A program made the position numbers and the translations under genes. A DNA stretch of 54,226 bases, taken from assembly GCA_947476285.1 (NCBI GenBank), contig CANJPU010000031.1, positions 1 through 54,226 of the forward strand, given 5' to 3'. The DNA comes from Comamonadaceae bacterium. Its GTDB lineage: Bacteria; Pseudomonadota; Gammaproteobacteria; Burkholderiales; Burkholderiaceae_C. Below, one piece after another: positions 17,337 through 26,091 of the stretch (positions are counted from its first letter, which is position 1; the number at the start of each line of letters is the position of its first letter). The notes beneath the pieces were generated by a model, which did no database searches, had not been told where the DNA came from, and saw only the letters and a program-made list of their open reading frames with translations.

Positions 17337-17741
17337 ATGGCCACACCTTATGTCGACCGCACGATCACCGCGCCCGAGGTTTACCCGGACAACAAAGATT
17401 TCTGGCAGGCGGCCACTGAAGGCCGCTTGATGGTCAAGCACTGCAAGGCCTGCAATCAGGCGCACTGGTACCCACGGCCCTTGTGCCCGCACTGCGGCAG
17501 CGCTGACACGGAGCTGCGGCCCTCATCTGGCCGCGGCACCATTTATTCGCTCACCGTCACCCGCCGCGCCGGGCCCACAGCCTATGCACTGGCCTACGTC
17601 ACGCTCGATGAAGGCGTCACCCTGATGACCAACATCGTTGACTGCGATCTGGATCAGGCGAAAATCGGCGATCGGGTCGAGGTGGTGTTCAAGCCCAGCG
17701 AGGGCGGACCGCCCATGCCCATGTTCAAGCCAGCGCCTTGA
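17337..17741 (+). CDS. DUF35 zinc-ribbon/OB-fold acyl-CoA-binding partner protein
   Basis: This 134-residue protein combines a rubredoxin-like zinc ribbon (CKAC near residue 36, CPHC near 51) with an OB-fold (GRGTIYSLTVTRR onward). DUF35 proteins are obligate partners of some thiolase-fold aldolases and hydroxymethylglutaryl-type enzymes, stabilising them and helping bind acyl-CoA. It begins with ATG 17337, six bases after the thiolase-fold gene; the pair probably forms a heteromer. A second such pair lies at 21820-23447. Confidence 0.87.
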   Translation: MATPYVDRTITAPEVYPDNKDFWQAATEGRLMVKHCKACNQAHWYPRPLCPHCGSADTELRPSSGRGTIYSLTVTRRAGPTAYALAYVTLDEGVTLMTNIVDCDLDQAKIGDRVEVVFKPSEGGPPMPMFKPAP

Positions 17742-17768
17742 GCGCACACAATCCGCAAAGGCACCGCC

Positions 17769-18428
17769 ATGAGCTACAAGCTACTTTCACGCAATGAGAT
17801 TGCCCAGCGAGTGGCCAGGGACATCACCGAAGGCATGGTGGTGAACCTGGGCATCGGCATGCCCACATTGGCGGGCAACCACATTCCACCCGAACGCGAG
17901 GTGCTCTTGCACAGCGAAAACGGCATCATCGGCATGGGCCCGGCGCCTGCGGCTGGCGAGGAAGACTACGACCTCATCAACGCCAGCAAACACCCGGTCA
18001 CTCTGCTGCCCGGCGCGGCGCTGATGCACCATGCGGACAGCTTCGCGCTGATGCGCAGCGGCCACCTCGATGTGGCCGTGCTGGGCGCCTACCAGGTCTC
18101 AGCCGATGGCGACCTGGCCAACTGGAGCACCGGCGAAGACGCCATACCTGCAGTGGGCGGCGCGATGGATCTGGCCGCTGGCGCGCGCCAGACCTGGGTC
18201 ACCATGGCTTTGCTCACCTCCGATGGCAAGAGCAAGATCGTGCCGCGCTGCAGCTATCCGCTGACAGGCGTGAAGTGCGTGACCCGCATCTACACCGACC
18301 ACGGCACTTTCGCATGCAGCCCTGAAGGCGTGCGGGTGATCGATCTGGTCGAAGGCCTCAGCCTGGAGAAAGCGCAAGAGCTGATCGGGCTGCCGGTGAC
18401 TGCGGCCGCACCTGCTGCCACCGTTTAG
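17769..18428 (+). CDS. 3-oxoacid CoA-transferase subunit B-like (orphan)
   Basis: This is a 219-residue family I CoA-transferase beta subunit. Motifs are VNLGIGMPTL near residue 25, LLHSENGIIGMG with the catalytic Glu at about 50, and TDHGTFACSPEGVRV near the end. Members move CoA from succinyl-CoA to 3-oxoacids such as acetoacetate or 3-oxoadipate. They normally need an alpha subunit encoded just upstream, but upstream here is a DUF35 gene and no A subunit is found anywhere in the window. ATG 17769 has AAAGG upstream. The protein may use an A subunit from elsewhere. Confidence 0.87.
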   Translation: MSYKLLSRNEIAQRVARDITEGMVVNLGIGMPTLAGNHIPPEREVLLHSENGIIGMGPAPAAGEEDYDLINASKHPVTLLPGAALMHHADSFALMRSGHLDVAVLGAYQVSADGDLANWSTGEDAIPAVGGAMDLAAGARQTWVTMALLTSDGKSKIVPRCSYPLTGVKCVTRIYTDHGTFACSPEGVRVIDLVEGLSLEKAQELIGLPVTAAAPAATV

Positions 18429-18592
18429 GACTTTGGTGCGCCAGACCGGCGGCGACGATTCAAAAACATCATTGGACACACCCGCCTCGGGGCGCTATCG
18501 TTGCGCTGCGTATGCTCTGCGCAAAAGCCTTCGCTGGATGATACACAGCCGTGCCTTGCTCCAAAGGCAACGGCCAAGAGGAGACAAAGCCC

Positions 18593-19420
18593 ATGCAGTT
18601 TCGCCCCTGCTCGCCCGCCATTGGCGCAGAAGTCACAGGCCTGGATCTGACCCAGCCCTTGTCCGACCAAGACAAGCAAACCCTCAGGCAAGGCCTGATT
18701 CAATACGGCATGCTGTTCACCCGTGGGCACAAACTCAGCTCGCAGCAACTGGTGGACTATGCGCGTGGGTTCAACGAGATCGAGCGCTACGACACGACCA
18801 TGAGCCAATACCTGCTGGCCACGCAGCCCGAAATCATCGTGCTGTCCAACATCGTGGAAAACGGCAAACCCATCGGCGTGGCCGATGGCGGCAAGTACTG
18901 GCACACCGACCGCTCTTATGTGGCCAAGCCGGCCTGGTCGTCATGCCTGTATGCGCTGGAAGTGCCTCACGCCGATGACGGCACGCCTCTTGGTGACACG
19001 CTTTTCTCCAGCATGACGGCTGCCCACGACGCGCTGCCCCAGCGCTTGCGCGAGCGCATCGCGGGCTTGTCGGCGTGGCACGAGTATGTGTTTCGCTTCA
19101 GCGCGCGCAATGATTCCATGCCAGGTGTGGCCCATCCCATCATCATCAAGCATCCGCTCAGCCAGGCGCCCTGCCTGTACGTCAACCGCGGCTTCACCCA
19201 CAAGATACTGGGCCTGCCCGAGCAAGAGGCCAAGGATTTGATGGAAGAACTGTGGCGCCACGCAGAAAGCGAGCCCTTCGTGTACCGGCACAAATGGCAA
19301 GTGGGCGATGTGCTGCTGTGGGACAACTACAGCGCGCAGCACTGCGCTACCGACGACTACGCATTGCCACAGCGCCGCCACATGTGGCGCACCACCATAC
19401 AGGGCTTTCCCCTGCAATAA
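18593..19420 (+). CDS. TauD/TfdA-family 2-oxoglutarate dioxygenase
   Basis: This is a 275-residue Fe(II)/2-oxoglutarate dioxygenase. It has the N-terminal AIGAEVTGLDLTQPL, iron ligands HTD at 104-106 and His250 in DNYSAQHCATDDY, then RRHMWR for 2-oxoglutarate. Relatives cleave sulfonates (TauD) or aryloxyacetates (TfdA) by hydroxylation; the substrate is unknown here. ATG 18593 is supported by AAGAGGAG. The 165 bases between the CoA-transferase stop and this start are unusually long for this operon and might hold an internal promoter, though I see no clear boxes. Confidence 0.9.
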   Translation: MQFRPCSPAIGAEVTGLDLTQPLSDQDKQTLRQGLIQYGMLFTRGHKLSSQQLVDYARGFNEIERYDTTMSQYLLATQPEIIVLSNIVENGKPIGVADGGKYWHTDRSYVAKPAWSSCLYALEVPHADDGTPLGDTLFSSMTAAHDALPQRLRERIAGLSAWHEYVFRFSARNDSMPGVAHPIIIKHPLSQAPCLYVNRGFTHKILGLPEQEAKDLMEELWRHAESEPFVYRHKWQVGDVLLWDNYSAQHCATDDYALPQRRHMWRTTIQGFPLQ

Positions 19421-19451
19421 GCAGTTCCCATTCAAGCAGGCGGACACACCC

Positions 19452-20837
19452 ATGGACCATTCAAGCAGCACCGACCAGGCCAGCGAAGCGATCAGCGCCC
19501 GCGCGGCCCGCTTTGTCGCCAACCTGAACGAGGCCGACCTTCCGTCTGAGGTGGCGGAGAAGGCACGCAACTGCATTCTCTACGGCCTGGGCGTGGGCAT
19601 GCTGTGCCTGCGCCAGCCCATGGCCCAGCTTGCCGAGCGCGCGGCCTGGGCCATTGATGGCGAAGCGGGCGCGCGCGGCGCCACCTCGCTGGCGAGCGGG
19701 CGGCGGGTCAGCGTGTCCAGCGCGATCTTTGCCAACGCGGCGCTGCTGCACAGCCGCTGTCAGGAAGACACACTGGGAACCGCCCACCTGGGCGTGGTCA
19801 CCGTGCCGGTGGCATTGGCCATGGTGGAGGCGGGTCTGGCCGATGCGCGCGACATGGTGGCTGCCATCGTGGCCGGCTATGAGGTGGCCGGCGCGCTGGA
19901 AGGCGCCTTCGGCCGCGAGACCATGGCCGCGGGCGTGCGCGCATCGCCGCTTTACGGCACGCTGGCAGCGGCGGCCACTGCCGCGCGCTTGCTCAAACTC
20001 ACAGCGCAGGGCGTCGATGCCGCTTTGGCCAATGCGGCCGCATTCACCGGCGGCACCATGCAGACAGTACCCGAGGGCAGCGACGAGTGGCGCTACCAAG
20101 TAGGCGTGGCCGCACGCACCGGCGTGCTCGCTGCATGCCTGGCGCAGCAAGGCTCCATCAGTGCGCATCACAGCATCGAGGGGCCGCAAGGCTTTGCACT
20201 GGCCTACGTGCGCCGGGCAGTCAAGCCGGGTGAGCTGAACTTCGGCGCCCCCTGGAAAATGCGCGATGTGAGCTTCAAGCCCTATCCAATCTGTGCGCAC
20301 AACCAAACCGTGACGCTGCTCGGGGTGCAGGCGCATGAACGCATCGCACCGCAGCGCATCGCAGCGATGCGGCTGCGGGTCAATCCCTATCTGGTGCCGG
20401 GCATGATGGCGCGCGGCCCCTTCAGCCGCGTGTCCGAAACCTTGCTCAGCGCCTATTTCTGCTGCGCCACAGCCTGCGTGCACGGCACCGTCACATCGGC
20501 CCAACTGGCTGATTTCAATGACCCTGCGGTGGCCGAGCTGATGAAGCGCATCACCATTGAAACCGACCCCGACGTGCCCTTCCCTTCTGCGATGGCCACG
20601 GTGGAGACCACCGACGGCAGCACCATCGAGCTGATGGAGCGGCGCAGCTTTGCCGACTTCAGCCTGGGCCGCGCACAGGTCAATCAGCAACTGCACCGCC
20701 TGGCCACCGAAGAGGGCTTTCCGGTCGAGGCGATGCAAATTCTGGATGCCTTCGCATTCGGCCTACCTTCATCCGACCCCGCAGAAGTTCGCCGCGCCTA
20801 TGCACTGGCCCGCCCCACCGTGGGATCGCCGGCATGA
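19452..20837 (+). CDS. MmgE/PrpD-family protein
   Basis: This is a 461-residue MmgE/PrpD-family protein, the family of 2-methylcitrate dehydratase, cis-aconitate decarboxylase and iminodisuccinate epimerase. Visible are the helical N-domain (EKARNCILYGLGVG), SRCQEDTLGTAHLG in place of the usual FDDT region, and FKPYPICAHNQT, matching the conserved KPYPxC block. It starts at ATG 19452, which keeps the family N-terminus, and ends in an ATGA overlap with the dehydrogenase gene. Probably dehydrates, isomerises or decarboxylates a tricarboxylic or hydroxy acid intermediate; specificity is not inferable. Confidence 0.87.
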   Translation: MDHSSSTDQASEAISARAARFVANLNEADLPSEVAEKARNCILYGLGVGMLCLRQPMAQLAERAAWAIDGEAGARGATSLASGRRVSVSSAIFANAALLHSRCQEDTLGTAHLGVVTVPVALAMVEAGLADARDMVAAIVAGYEVAGALEGAFGRETMAAGVRASPLYGTLAAAATAARLLKLTAQGVDAALANAAAFTGGTMQTVPEGSDEWRYQVGVAARTGVLAACLAQQGSISAHHSIEGPQGFALAYVRRAVKPGELNFGAPWKMRDVSFKPYPICAHNQTVTLLGVQAHERIAPQRIAAMRLRVNPYLVPGMMARGPFSRVSETLLSAYFCCATACVHGTVTSAQLADFNDPAVAELMKRITIETDPDVPFPSAMATVETTDGSTIELMERRSFADFSLGRAQVNQQLHRLATEEGFPVEAMQILDAFAFGLPSSDPAEVRRAYALARPTVGSPA

Positions 20838-21823
20838 GCGCAGCGCGGGCGATGCGGGTGGCGGTGCTGGACGATTATCAGCAGGCCGCCCTGCAGTGCG
20901 CCGACTGGTCGGTGCTGAACGACGCGGCACAGATCGAGGTCTTTCACGACCACCTGTTTGATGCCGATGCACTGGTGCAGCGCCTGCTGCCTTTCGATGT
21001 GGTTTGCCTCATGCGCGAACGCACGCCCATGCCGGCTGCCATCATCAAGCGCCTTCCCAATCTCAAACTCATCGTCACCACCGGCCACTGGAACGCAGCC
21101 ATCGACCTTGACTGCGCGCGCGCGCGCGGCATCACCGTGTGCGGCACTACATCCATACGCACACCCACCGCGGGTCTGACCTGGATGTTCATCTTTGCGC
21201 TAGCGCGCCAACTGCCGGCGCAACTGCAGTCCATGCGCAGCGGTGGCTGGCAGGTCGACCTGGGGCTGGATGTGCAAGGCATGACATTGGGCCTGCTGGG
21301 CTTAGGCAGCCTGGGCTCGCGCGTGGCACGGCAAGCCCAGGCCTTTGACATGAAGGTGCTGGCCTGGAGCCAGAACCTCACCGACGAACATGCACGCTCG
21401 GTGGGTGCGCAGCGGGTGGACAAGGACGAGTTGCTGGCGCACTCGGACTTCGTCTCCATTCACCTGATCCTGAGCGCGCGCACCCGCCACCTGATAGGCG
21501 CGCGCGAGGTTGCCTTGATGAAGCCCGGCGCCTTTCTCATCAACACCTCACGCGGCCCCATCGTCGATGAGGCGGCCCTGGTGCAGGCCCTGCGAGAGCG
21601 GCGCATTGCCGGCGCCGGCATCGATGTGTTCGACCCAGAGCCCACGCCGGCGGACCATCCACTGCGCCATCTTGACAACGCGATCTGCACACCGCACATT
21701 GGCTATGTGACACAACAAGGCTATCGGCACTTCTTCCCGCAGGTGGTCGATAACATCGTGCAATGGATGGCGGGCGAGCCGGTGCGGCTGCTGGAGCAGC
21801 ACCCAGCCGCAGGAGTCAGATGA
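20834..21823 (+). CDS. D-isomer-specific 2-hydroxyacid dehydrogenase
   Basis: This is a 329-residue NAD(P)-dependent dehydrogenase interconverting 2-oxoacids and D-2-hydroxyacids. It has the cofactor motif GLLGLGSLGSRVA near residue 155, the catalytic Arg in INTSRGPIVDE, Glu in FDPEPTPADHPL and His in CTPHIGYVT. It overlaps the preceding MmgE/PrpD gene and the following thiolase-fold gene (TGA of one within ATGATG of the next), so all three are translationally coupled. A related enzyme lies at 28136-29146. Confidence 0.9.
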   Translation: MSAARAMRVAVLDDYQQAALQCADWSVLNDAAQIEVFHDHLFDADALVQRLLPFDVVCLMRERTPMPAAIIKRLPNLKLIVTTGHWNAAIDLDCARARGITVCGTTSIRTPTAGLTWMFIFALARQLPAQLQSMRSGGWQVDLGLDVQGMTLGLLGLGSLGSRVARQAQAFDMKVLAWSQNLTDEHARSVGAQRVDKDELLAHSDFVSIHLILSARTRHLIGAREVALMKPGAFLINTSRGPIVDEAALVQALRERRIAGAGIDVFDPEPTPADHPLRHLDNAICTPHIGYVTQQGYRHFFPQVVDNIVQWMAGEPVRLLEQHPAAGVR

Positions 21824-23019
21824 TGGCGATCAATCAGCCCATCACGCCGCATGCCCGCAGAGCTTGCATCGTGGGCATCGGACAAACCGAGTACCGCCGC
21901 TGGGGCGGCATAACGGACCGCAGCGAATTCCAGCTCGCCTGCCAGGCCATCATGGCGGCAGCCTCCGATGCAGGCATCGCCTTGACGCAGCTCGATGGTT
22001 TTGCCACCTGGGCAGAGCCGCGCATCGAGGCTGCCACGCTGCAACTCGCACTGGGCGTTCCTCGGCTGCGCTACTCCTCATCGGTCTGGGGTGGTCGCGG
22101 TGGCGGCACGTGTGGCGCTGTGGCCCACGCGGCACTGGCCGTCGAGTCTGGCCGCGCTTCGCATGTGGCGGTGTACCGCAGCATCGCGCAGGGGCAGAGC
22201 CGCCGCTATGGCCTGTTCGATCCGCAGCGCCCGCTGGCCAACATGACCGCGCCTTATGGCCTGGTGTCGGCACCGCAGATGATCGCCCTGGTCTTGCAAC
22301 GCTATGCCCACTGCCATGAGATGCAGCCATCGGACATGGCCGAGGTGGCGCTGGTGTGCCGCGACAATGCGTCGCGCAACCCGCATGCGATTTTTCACAA
22401 CAGCCCCTTGACGCTGGAGCAATGCCTGCAAGCTCGGCCCATTGCGCAGCCGCTGCGCTTATATGACTGCTGCATGGAGAGCGACGGTGCCTGCGCGCTC
22501 ATCGTCACCACGGTCGAGCGCGCGCGCGATCTGGGCCAGACGCCGGTGGAGATTCTGGCGGCCACTGAGTGGGGCGAAGGCCAGTGGGGCTACGGGCCGA
22601 TGGGCTCGCACAACATGCCGGCCGATCGCTACCTCACCGGCGGCCAGAAGGATCTGGCGCAAGAGCTCTATGCGATGGCCGGCCTGACGCCAGCCGATGT
22701 GGACGTGGCTCAGATCTACGATCACTTCAGCGGCATGGTGCTGATTGCACTCGAAGACTTTGGCTTTTGCGATGTCGGCCAATCAGCAGCCTTCGCGCGT
22801 GCTGGCAACTTGCGCTGGCCGCATGGCAGCCTGCCCATCAACACCGCTGGCGGCTGTCTGGCCGAAGCCTATGTGCATGGCCTGAACAATGTGCTGGAGG
22901 GCGTGCGGCAGATACGGGGCGAATCGACTTCGCAGGTAGCCGATGCGCAGATCTGTCTGGTCACCGGCGGATCTGCGATCAGCCCTTCAAGCGCGATGTT
23001 GCTGGGGACCGCAGCATGA
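21820..23019 (+). CDS. Thiolase-fold protein without nucleophilic Cys, second copy
   Basis: This is a 399-residue SCP-x/Ltp2-like thiolase-superfamily protein. The nucleophile region is WGGRGGGTCGAVAHAA (about 90-105). The single Cys98 is offset four residues from the thiolase position, which holds Gly. The second catalytic Cys is missing too (VTGGSAISP). It retains IYDHFSGMVLIALEDFGFC and the His of EAYVHGLNN. AGGAG lies directly upstream of ATG 21820 (ATG 21823 also possible). It overlaps its DUF35 partner by four bases, like the first pair, and may be a retro-aldolase. Confidence 0.85.
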   Translation: MMAINQPITPHARRACIVGIGQTEYRRWGGITDRSEFQLACQAIMAAASDAGIALTQLDGFATWAEPRIEAATLQLALGVPRLRYSSSVWGGRGGGTCGAVAHAALAVESGRASHVAVYRSIAQGQSRRYGLFDPQRPLANMTAPYGLVSAPQMIALVLQRYAHCHEMQPSDMAEVALVCRDNASRNPHAIFHNSPLTLEQCLQARPIAQPLRLYDCCMESDGACALIVTTVERARDLGQTPVEILAATEWGEGQWGYGPMGSHNMPADRYLTGGQKDLAQELYAMAGLTPADVDVAQIYDHFSGMVLIALEDFGFCDVGQSAAFARAGNLRWPHGSLPINTAGGCLAEAYVHGLNNVLEGVRQIRGESTSQVADAQICLVTGGSAISPSSAMLLGTAA

Positions 23020-23447
23020 GCACGAGCTACTTTGGCGACGAGGGCCTGGCACCCGACCCCAATGCGGAAGATGCGCCCTTCTGGGCGCACTGCGCGCAGC
23101 AAAGGCTTTGCTTTCAGTGCTGCACAGACTGCGGCCTGCTCACGCATCCGCCACTGGGCATCTGCCCGCACTGCCAGTCGATGCGGCGCGACTGGGTGCA
23201 GGCGCCAGCGCAGGCGCGGGTGTTCTCCTTCACCTGGATACACACCACCGCCCATCCCTCCATGAAGCGCGAGCTGCCCTACAACGTGGCGGTGGTGGAG
23301 TTCGACGAACTGCCCGGCGTGCGCTTGATCAGCAATGTGGTGGACGCCAAACCCGGCGGCCTTCAAGTGGGCGATGGTTTGAAGTTGGTATGGGAAGCGG
23401 CGGGTAGCGGCATGTTCGTGCCGCGTTTTTGCAAAACCGGAACTTGA
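23016..23447 (+). CDS. DUF35 zinc-ribbon/OB-fold protein, second copy
   Basis: This 143-residue partner protein has a zinc ribbon with CTDC near residue 34 and CPHC near 48, followed by an OB-fold including AQARVFSFTWIHTT. Its ATG overlaps the thiolase-fold stop (ATGA), so the two proteins are made together and probably form a complex. Sequence differs clearly from the copy at 17337, so the two pairs are not a recent duplication and likely handle different acyl-CoAs. Confidence 0.87.
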   Translation: MSTSYFGDEGLAPDPNAEDAPFWAHCAQQRLCFQCCTDCGLLTHPPLGICPHCQSMRRDWVQAPAQARVFSFTWIHTTAHPSMKRELPYNVAVVEFDELPGVRLISNVVDAKPGGLQVGDGLKLVWEAAGSGMFVPRFCKTGT

Positions 23448-23468
23448 ACTCTTACAGGGGACAGACAC

Positions 23469-24443
23469 ATGAACGGCATCAATCGGCGCGAGCTGTTGGC
23501 TCTTTCATTGGCTTGCGCAGCGGCACAGCCACTGCTGGCCCAAACCAACTATCCCAACAAGACGATCCGCATGATCGTGCCATTCGCTGCGGGTGGCTCG
23601 GTCGACATGATGGGGCGTGCCCTGACTGCGGCGATCTCGCCGGTGCTGGGCGTGCCCATGGTGATTGAAAATCGTGGTGGGGCTGGTGGTATTCCCGCAG
23701 TGTCCATCGTGGCCAGCGCGCCCCCCGATGGCCATACGCTGCTGGTCGGTTCGATCGGGCCGGTCGCTATCGCGCCTGCGGTTTTCAGCAAGGTGCCTTT
23801 CGATCCGGTGAAAAATCTCGCCCCAGTGGCGTTGATCGCCAAGTCGCCTTACTTGCTGGTGAGCTCCAGGCACTTGCCCGCGACCAATCTGCGTGAGCTG
23901 ATCGCGCTCATGAAACAAAAGCCCGGCGAATTCAATTTTGCTTCGGCTGGTGCGGGCGGGCCCGACCATCTGGCGGCCGAGCAATTCAAGCGCATGGCCG
24001 GGGTGGATGCCAAACACATTCCATTCAAGGGCGCGGCCGCGCCGCTGACTGAAATCGGCGCCGGGCGGATTCACTTCTTCTTCGTCAGTCCGCTGCCGGC
24101 CATACCGCTGGTGGAGGCTGGTCTGATCCGCGCGCTGGCCGTTACCGGCTCAACCCGCTCCGCCGCCATGCCCAACATACCGACGGTGGCCGAAACAATA
24201 CCGGGTTACGACGTGGTGGGCTGGTACGGCATGTTCGCACCAGGCGGCACGCCGCCGGAAATCGTCAACCGACTCAATCAAGTTTTCAACACCGCCATTG
24301 CCACACCCGAGTTGCAAGGCATCTTGCGCAAGGCTGGGCTCGACCCGGTGGCCCTCAGCGCAGAAGATTTCGGCAAGCTGGTGGCCAATGACGTGCAGGT
24401 GTTCGGCAAGCTTGCGCGCGAGGCCGGCGTCACCGCCGATTGA
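23469..24443 (+). CDS. Bug/TctC-family periplasmic solute-binding protein
   Basis: This is a 324-residue Bug receptor whose signal peptide has a twin-arginine-like start (INRRELLALSLA, cleavage after LLA near residue 24). The mature protein starts with NYPNKTIRMIVPFAAGGSVD and continues with RGGAGGIPA and PDGHTLL (His instead of Tyr in the usual GYT). AGGGGA precedes ATG 23469. It lies between a DUF35 gene and a CoA ligase in the same operon, an arrangement that suggests it binds the acid later activated by that ligase (inference). Confidence 0.9.
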   Translation: MNGINRRELLALSLACAAAQPLLAQTNYPNKTIRMIVPFAAGGSVDMMGRALTAAISPVLGVPMVIENRGGAGGIPAVSIVASAPPDGHTLLVGSIGPVAIAPAVFSKVPFDPVKNLAPVALIAKSPYLLVSSRHLPATNLRELIALMKQKPGEFNFASAGAGGPDHLAAEQFKRMAGVDAKHIPFKGAAAPLTEIGAGRIHFFFVSPLPAIPLVEAGLIRALAVTGSTRSAAMPNIPTVAETIPGYDVVGWYGMFAPGGTPPEIVNRLNQVFNTAIATPELQGILRKAGLDPVALSAEDFGKLVANDVQVFGKLAREAGVTAD

Positions 24444-24457
24444 GGCGCCCATCACGC

Positions 24458-26083
24458 ATGAGTCAACTTCCCTATTGGTGCGACGAGAAAGCCAGCATCC
24501 CGCGGGTGCTGACTGACCAGGCGCAGCGTCTGGGCGCCAAGCCTTACTTTCGCTTTCAGGGCGCGGCCACCTCACTCACCTACGAAAGTCTGGTCGCCGA
24601 CGCCAGCGCCATCGGCGGCGAGTTGGAACGGCGCGGCTGCCAAAGCGGTGAGATGGCCGCGCTCTTTTTGCCCAATGGCATTGAATTCGTGCAGGCCTGG
24701 TTCGCCAGCTTGTTCGCGGGCATGGCAGACGCACCCATCAATGCGGAGTTTCGCAAGTCTTATCTGCAGTTCGCGCTGAACACCACGCAGCCCAAGGTGA
24801 TGTTCACCGATGCAGCGGGTCTGCTGGCGCTGCAAGATGATGAAGTGATTGCCTATCTGCCCAAGCTGCGCCTGATCGTGTGCACCGACGGCGCGCGCCT
24901 GCCCGACACATTCGATACCCGCGCGCTGCCCATGCCACCAGTGGTCGATATGCGCGAGTTGCTGAGCTCTGACGCCCGGGCCCGAGCCTGGGAGACGATC
25001 AACCCAGCCATGCTCGCCTCGGTGCGCTATACCTCGGGCACGACCGGTCCGGCCAAGGGCGCGATGCAATCGCATCTGCACATTCTGAACAAATCGCGCG
25101 AGCACCTGCAAGTGATGGAGATGGTGCAAGACGATGTGGTCTACAGCCCTTTTCCGCTGCACCACAACCTGGCCAGCATCAATGGCATGATCGGCACGCT
25201 GCAGGCCGGCGCCACATTTCACTCGGCCCTGCGCTTTAGCGCCAGCGCCTTCTGGAAGGAAGCCCACGCGGCGGGCGCAACACTCGGCCACATCCTCACG
25301 CCGCTCATCCCCACCTTGCTGGCCCAGCCGCCAGCCGATACCGACCGGCAGCACGCACTGCGTTATCTCTGGATGGGATGGCCGCATGCGCAGTTCGAAG
25401 AGCGATTCAAAACGCGGCTGGTGCAGGTGTACGCGCTGGGTGAGGTCGGCGTGATCTCCTACCGGCGAGGCGGGCGCACCGACAATGCCACCGGCGAGCC
25501 CATCCCGGCCATGGAGGTTCGCATCGTCGATGAATTGGACCGGCCACTGCCTCCAGCCACATCGGGCGAGATCACAGTGCGCCCGCGCATGCCGCACAGG
25601 CTGATGCTGGGCTACATGAACAACCTGCCCGCCACCTTGCGCGCGTTTCGCAATCTCTGGTTTCACACTGGCGACCAAGGCCAGATCGCTGCCGACGGGC
25701 AATTGCACTTCGAGGGCCGCATCGGCGACACGATACGCCGCCGGGGTGTGAACATTTCGTCCGAGCAGATCGAGAACGAGCTCTTGCGCTGCCCGCAGGT
25801 GCTGGACTGCGCGGTATTCGGCGTGCCCTCGCCGCTGGGTGAAGAGGACATTCACGCCTGCGTGGTCTGGAACGAAACCAACCCGCTGCAAGCCGATGCC
25901 AGCGTGCACCAGCTCATCGCCTTCTTGCAGGAGCGCTTGCCCAAAAGCTATCTGCCGCGCTATATTGAGCCCGCCCCCATGCTGCCCAAGACCAACACCG
26001 GCAAAGTGCGCAAAGGCGAACTGCGCGAGCGACGCCTGCACGGCCGACGTTTTGACAGAGAAGCCAACACCTGGATAGGCTGA
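24458..26083 (+). CDS. AMP-dependent acyl-CoA ligase (CaiC-like)
   Basis: This is a 541-residue ANL-superfamily ligase. It contains VRYTSGTTGPAKGAM near residue 190, YALGEVGVIS (adenine-binding region), FHTGDQG, FEGRIGDTIRRRGVNIS and the C-terminal PKTNTGKVRKGEL with the catalytic Lys. Similar in layout to the ligase at 3518 but clearly a different paralog. ATG 24458 is 14 bases after the Bug stop, with only a weak GAGGCG upstream. It activates a carboxylic acid with ATP and CoA for the thiolase-fold/DUF35 steps (inference). Confidence 0.88.
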   Translation: MSQLPYWCDEKASIPRVLTDQAQRLGAKPYFRFQGAATSLTYESLVADASAIGGELERRGCQSGEMAALFLPNGIEFVQAWFASLFAGMADAPINAEFRKSYLQFALNTTQPKVMFTDAAGLLALQDDEVIAYLPKLRLIVCTDGARLPDTFDTRALPMPPVVDMRELLSSDARARAWETINPAMLASVRYTSGTTGPAKGAMQSHLHILNKSREHLQVMEMVQDDVVYSPFPLHHNLASINGMIGTLQAGATFHSALRFSASAFWKEAHAAGATLGHILTPLIPTLLAQPPADTDRQHALRYLWMGWPHAQFEERFKTRLVQVYALGEVGVISYRRGGRTDNATGEPIPAMEVRIVDELDRPLPPATSGEITVRPRMPHRLMLGYMNNLPATLRAFRNLWFHTGDQGQIAADGQLHFEGRIGDTIRRRGVNISSEQIENELLRCPQVLDCAVFGVPSPLGEEDIHACVVWNETNPLQADASVHQLIAFLQERLPKSYLPRYIEPAPMLPKTNTGKVRKGELRERRLHGRRFDREANTWIG

Positions 26084-26091
26084 GCCCAACA

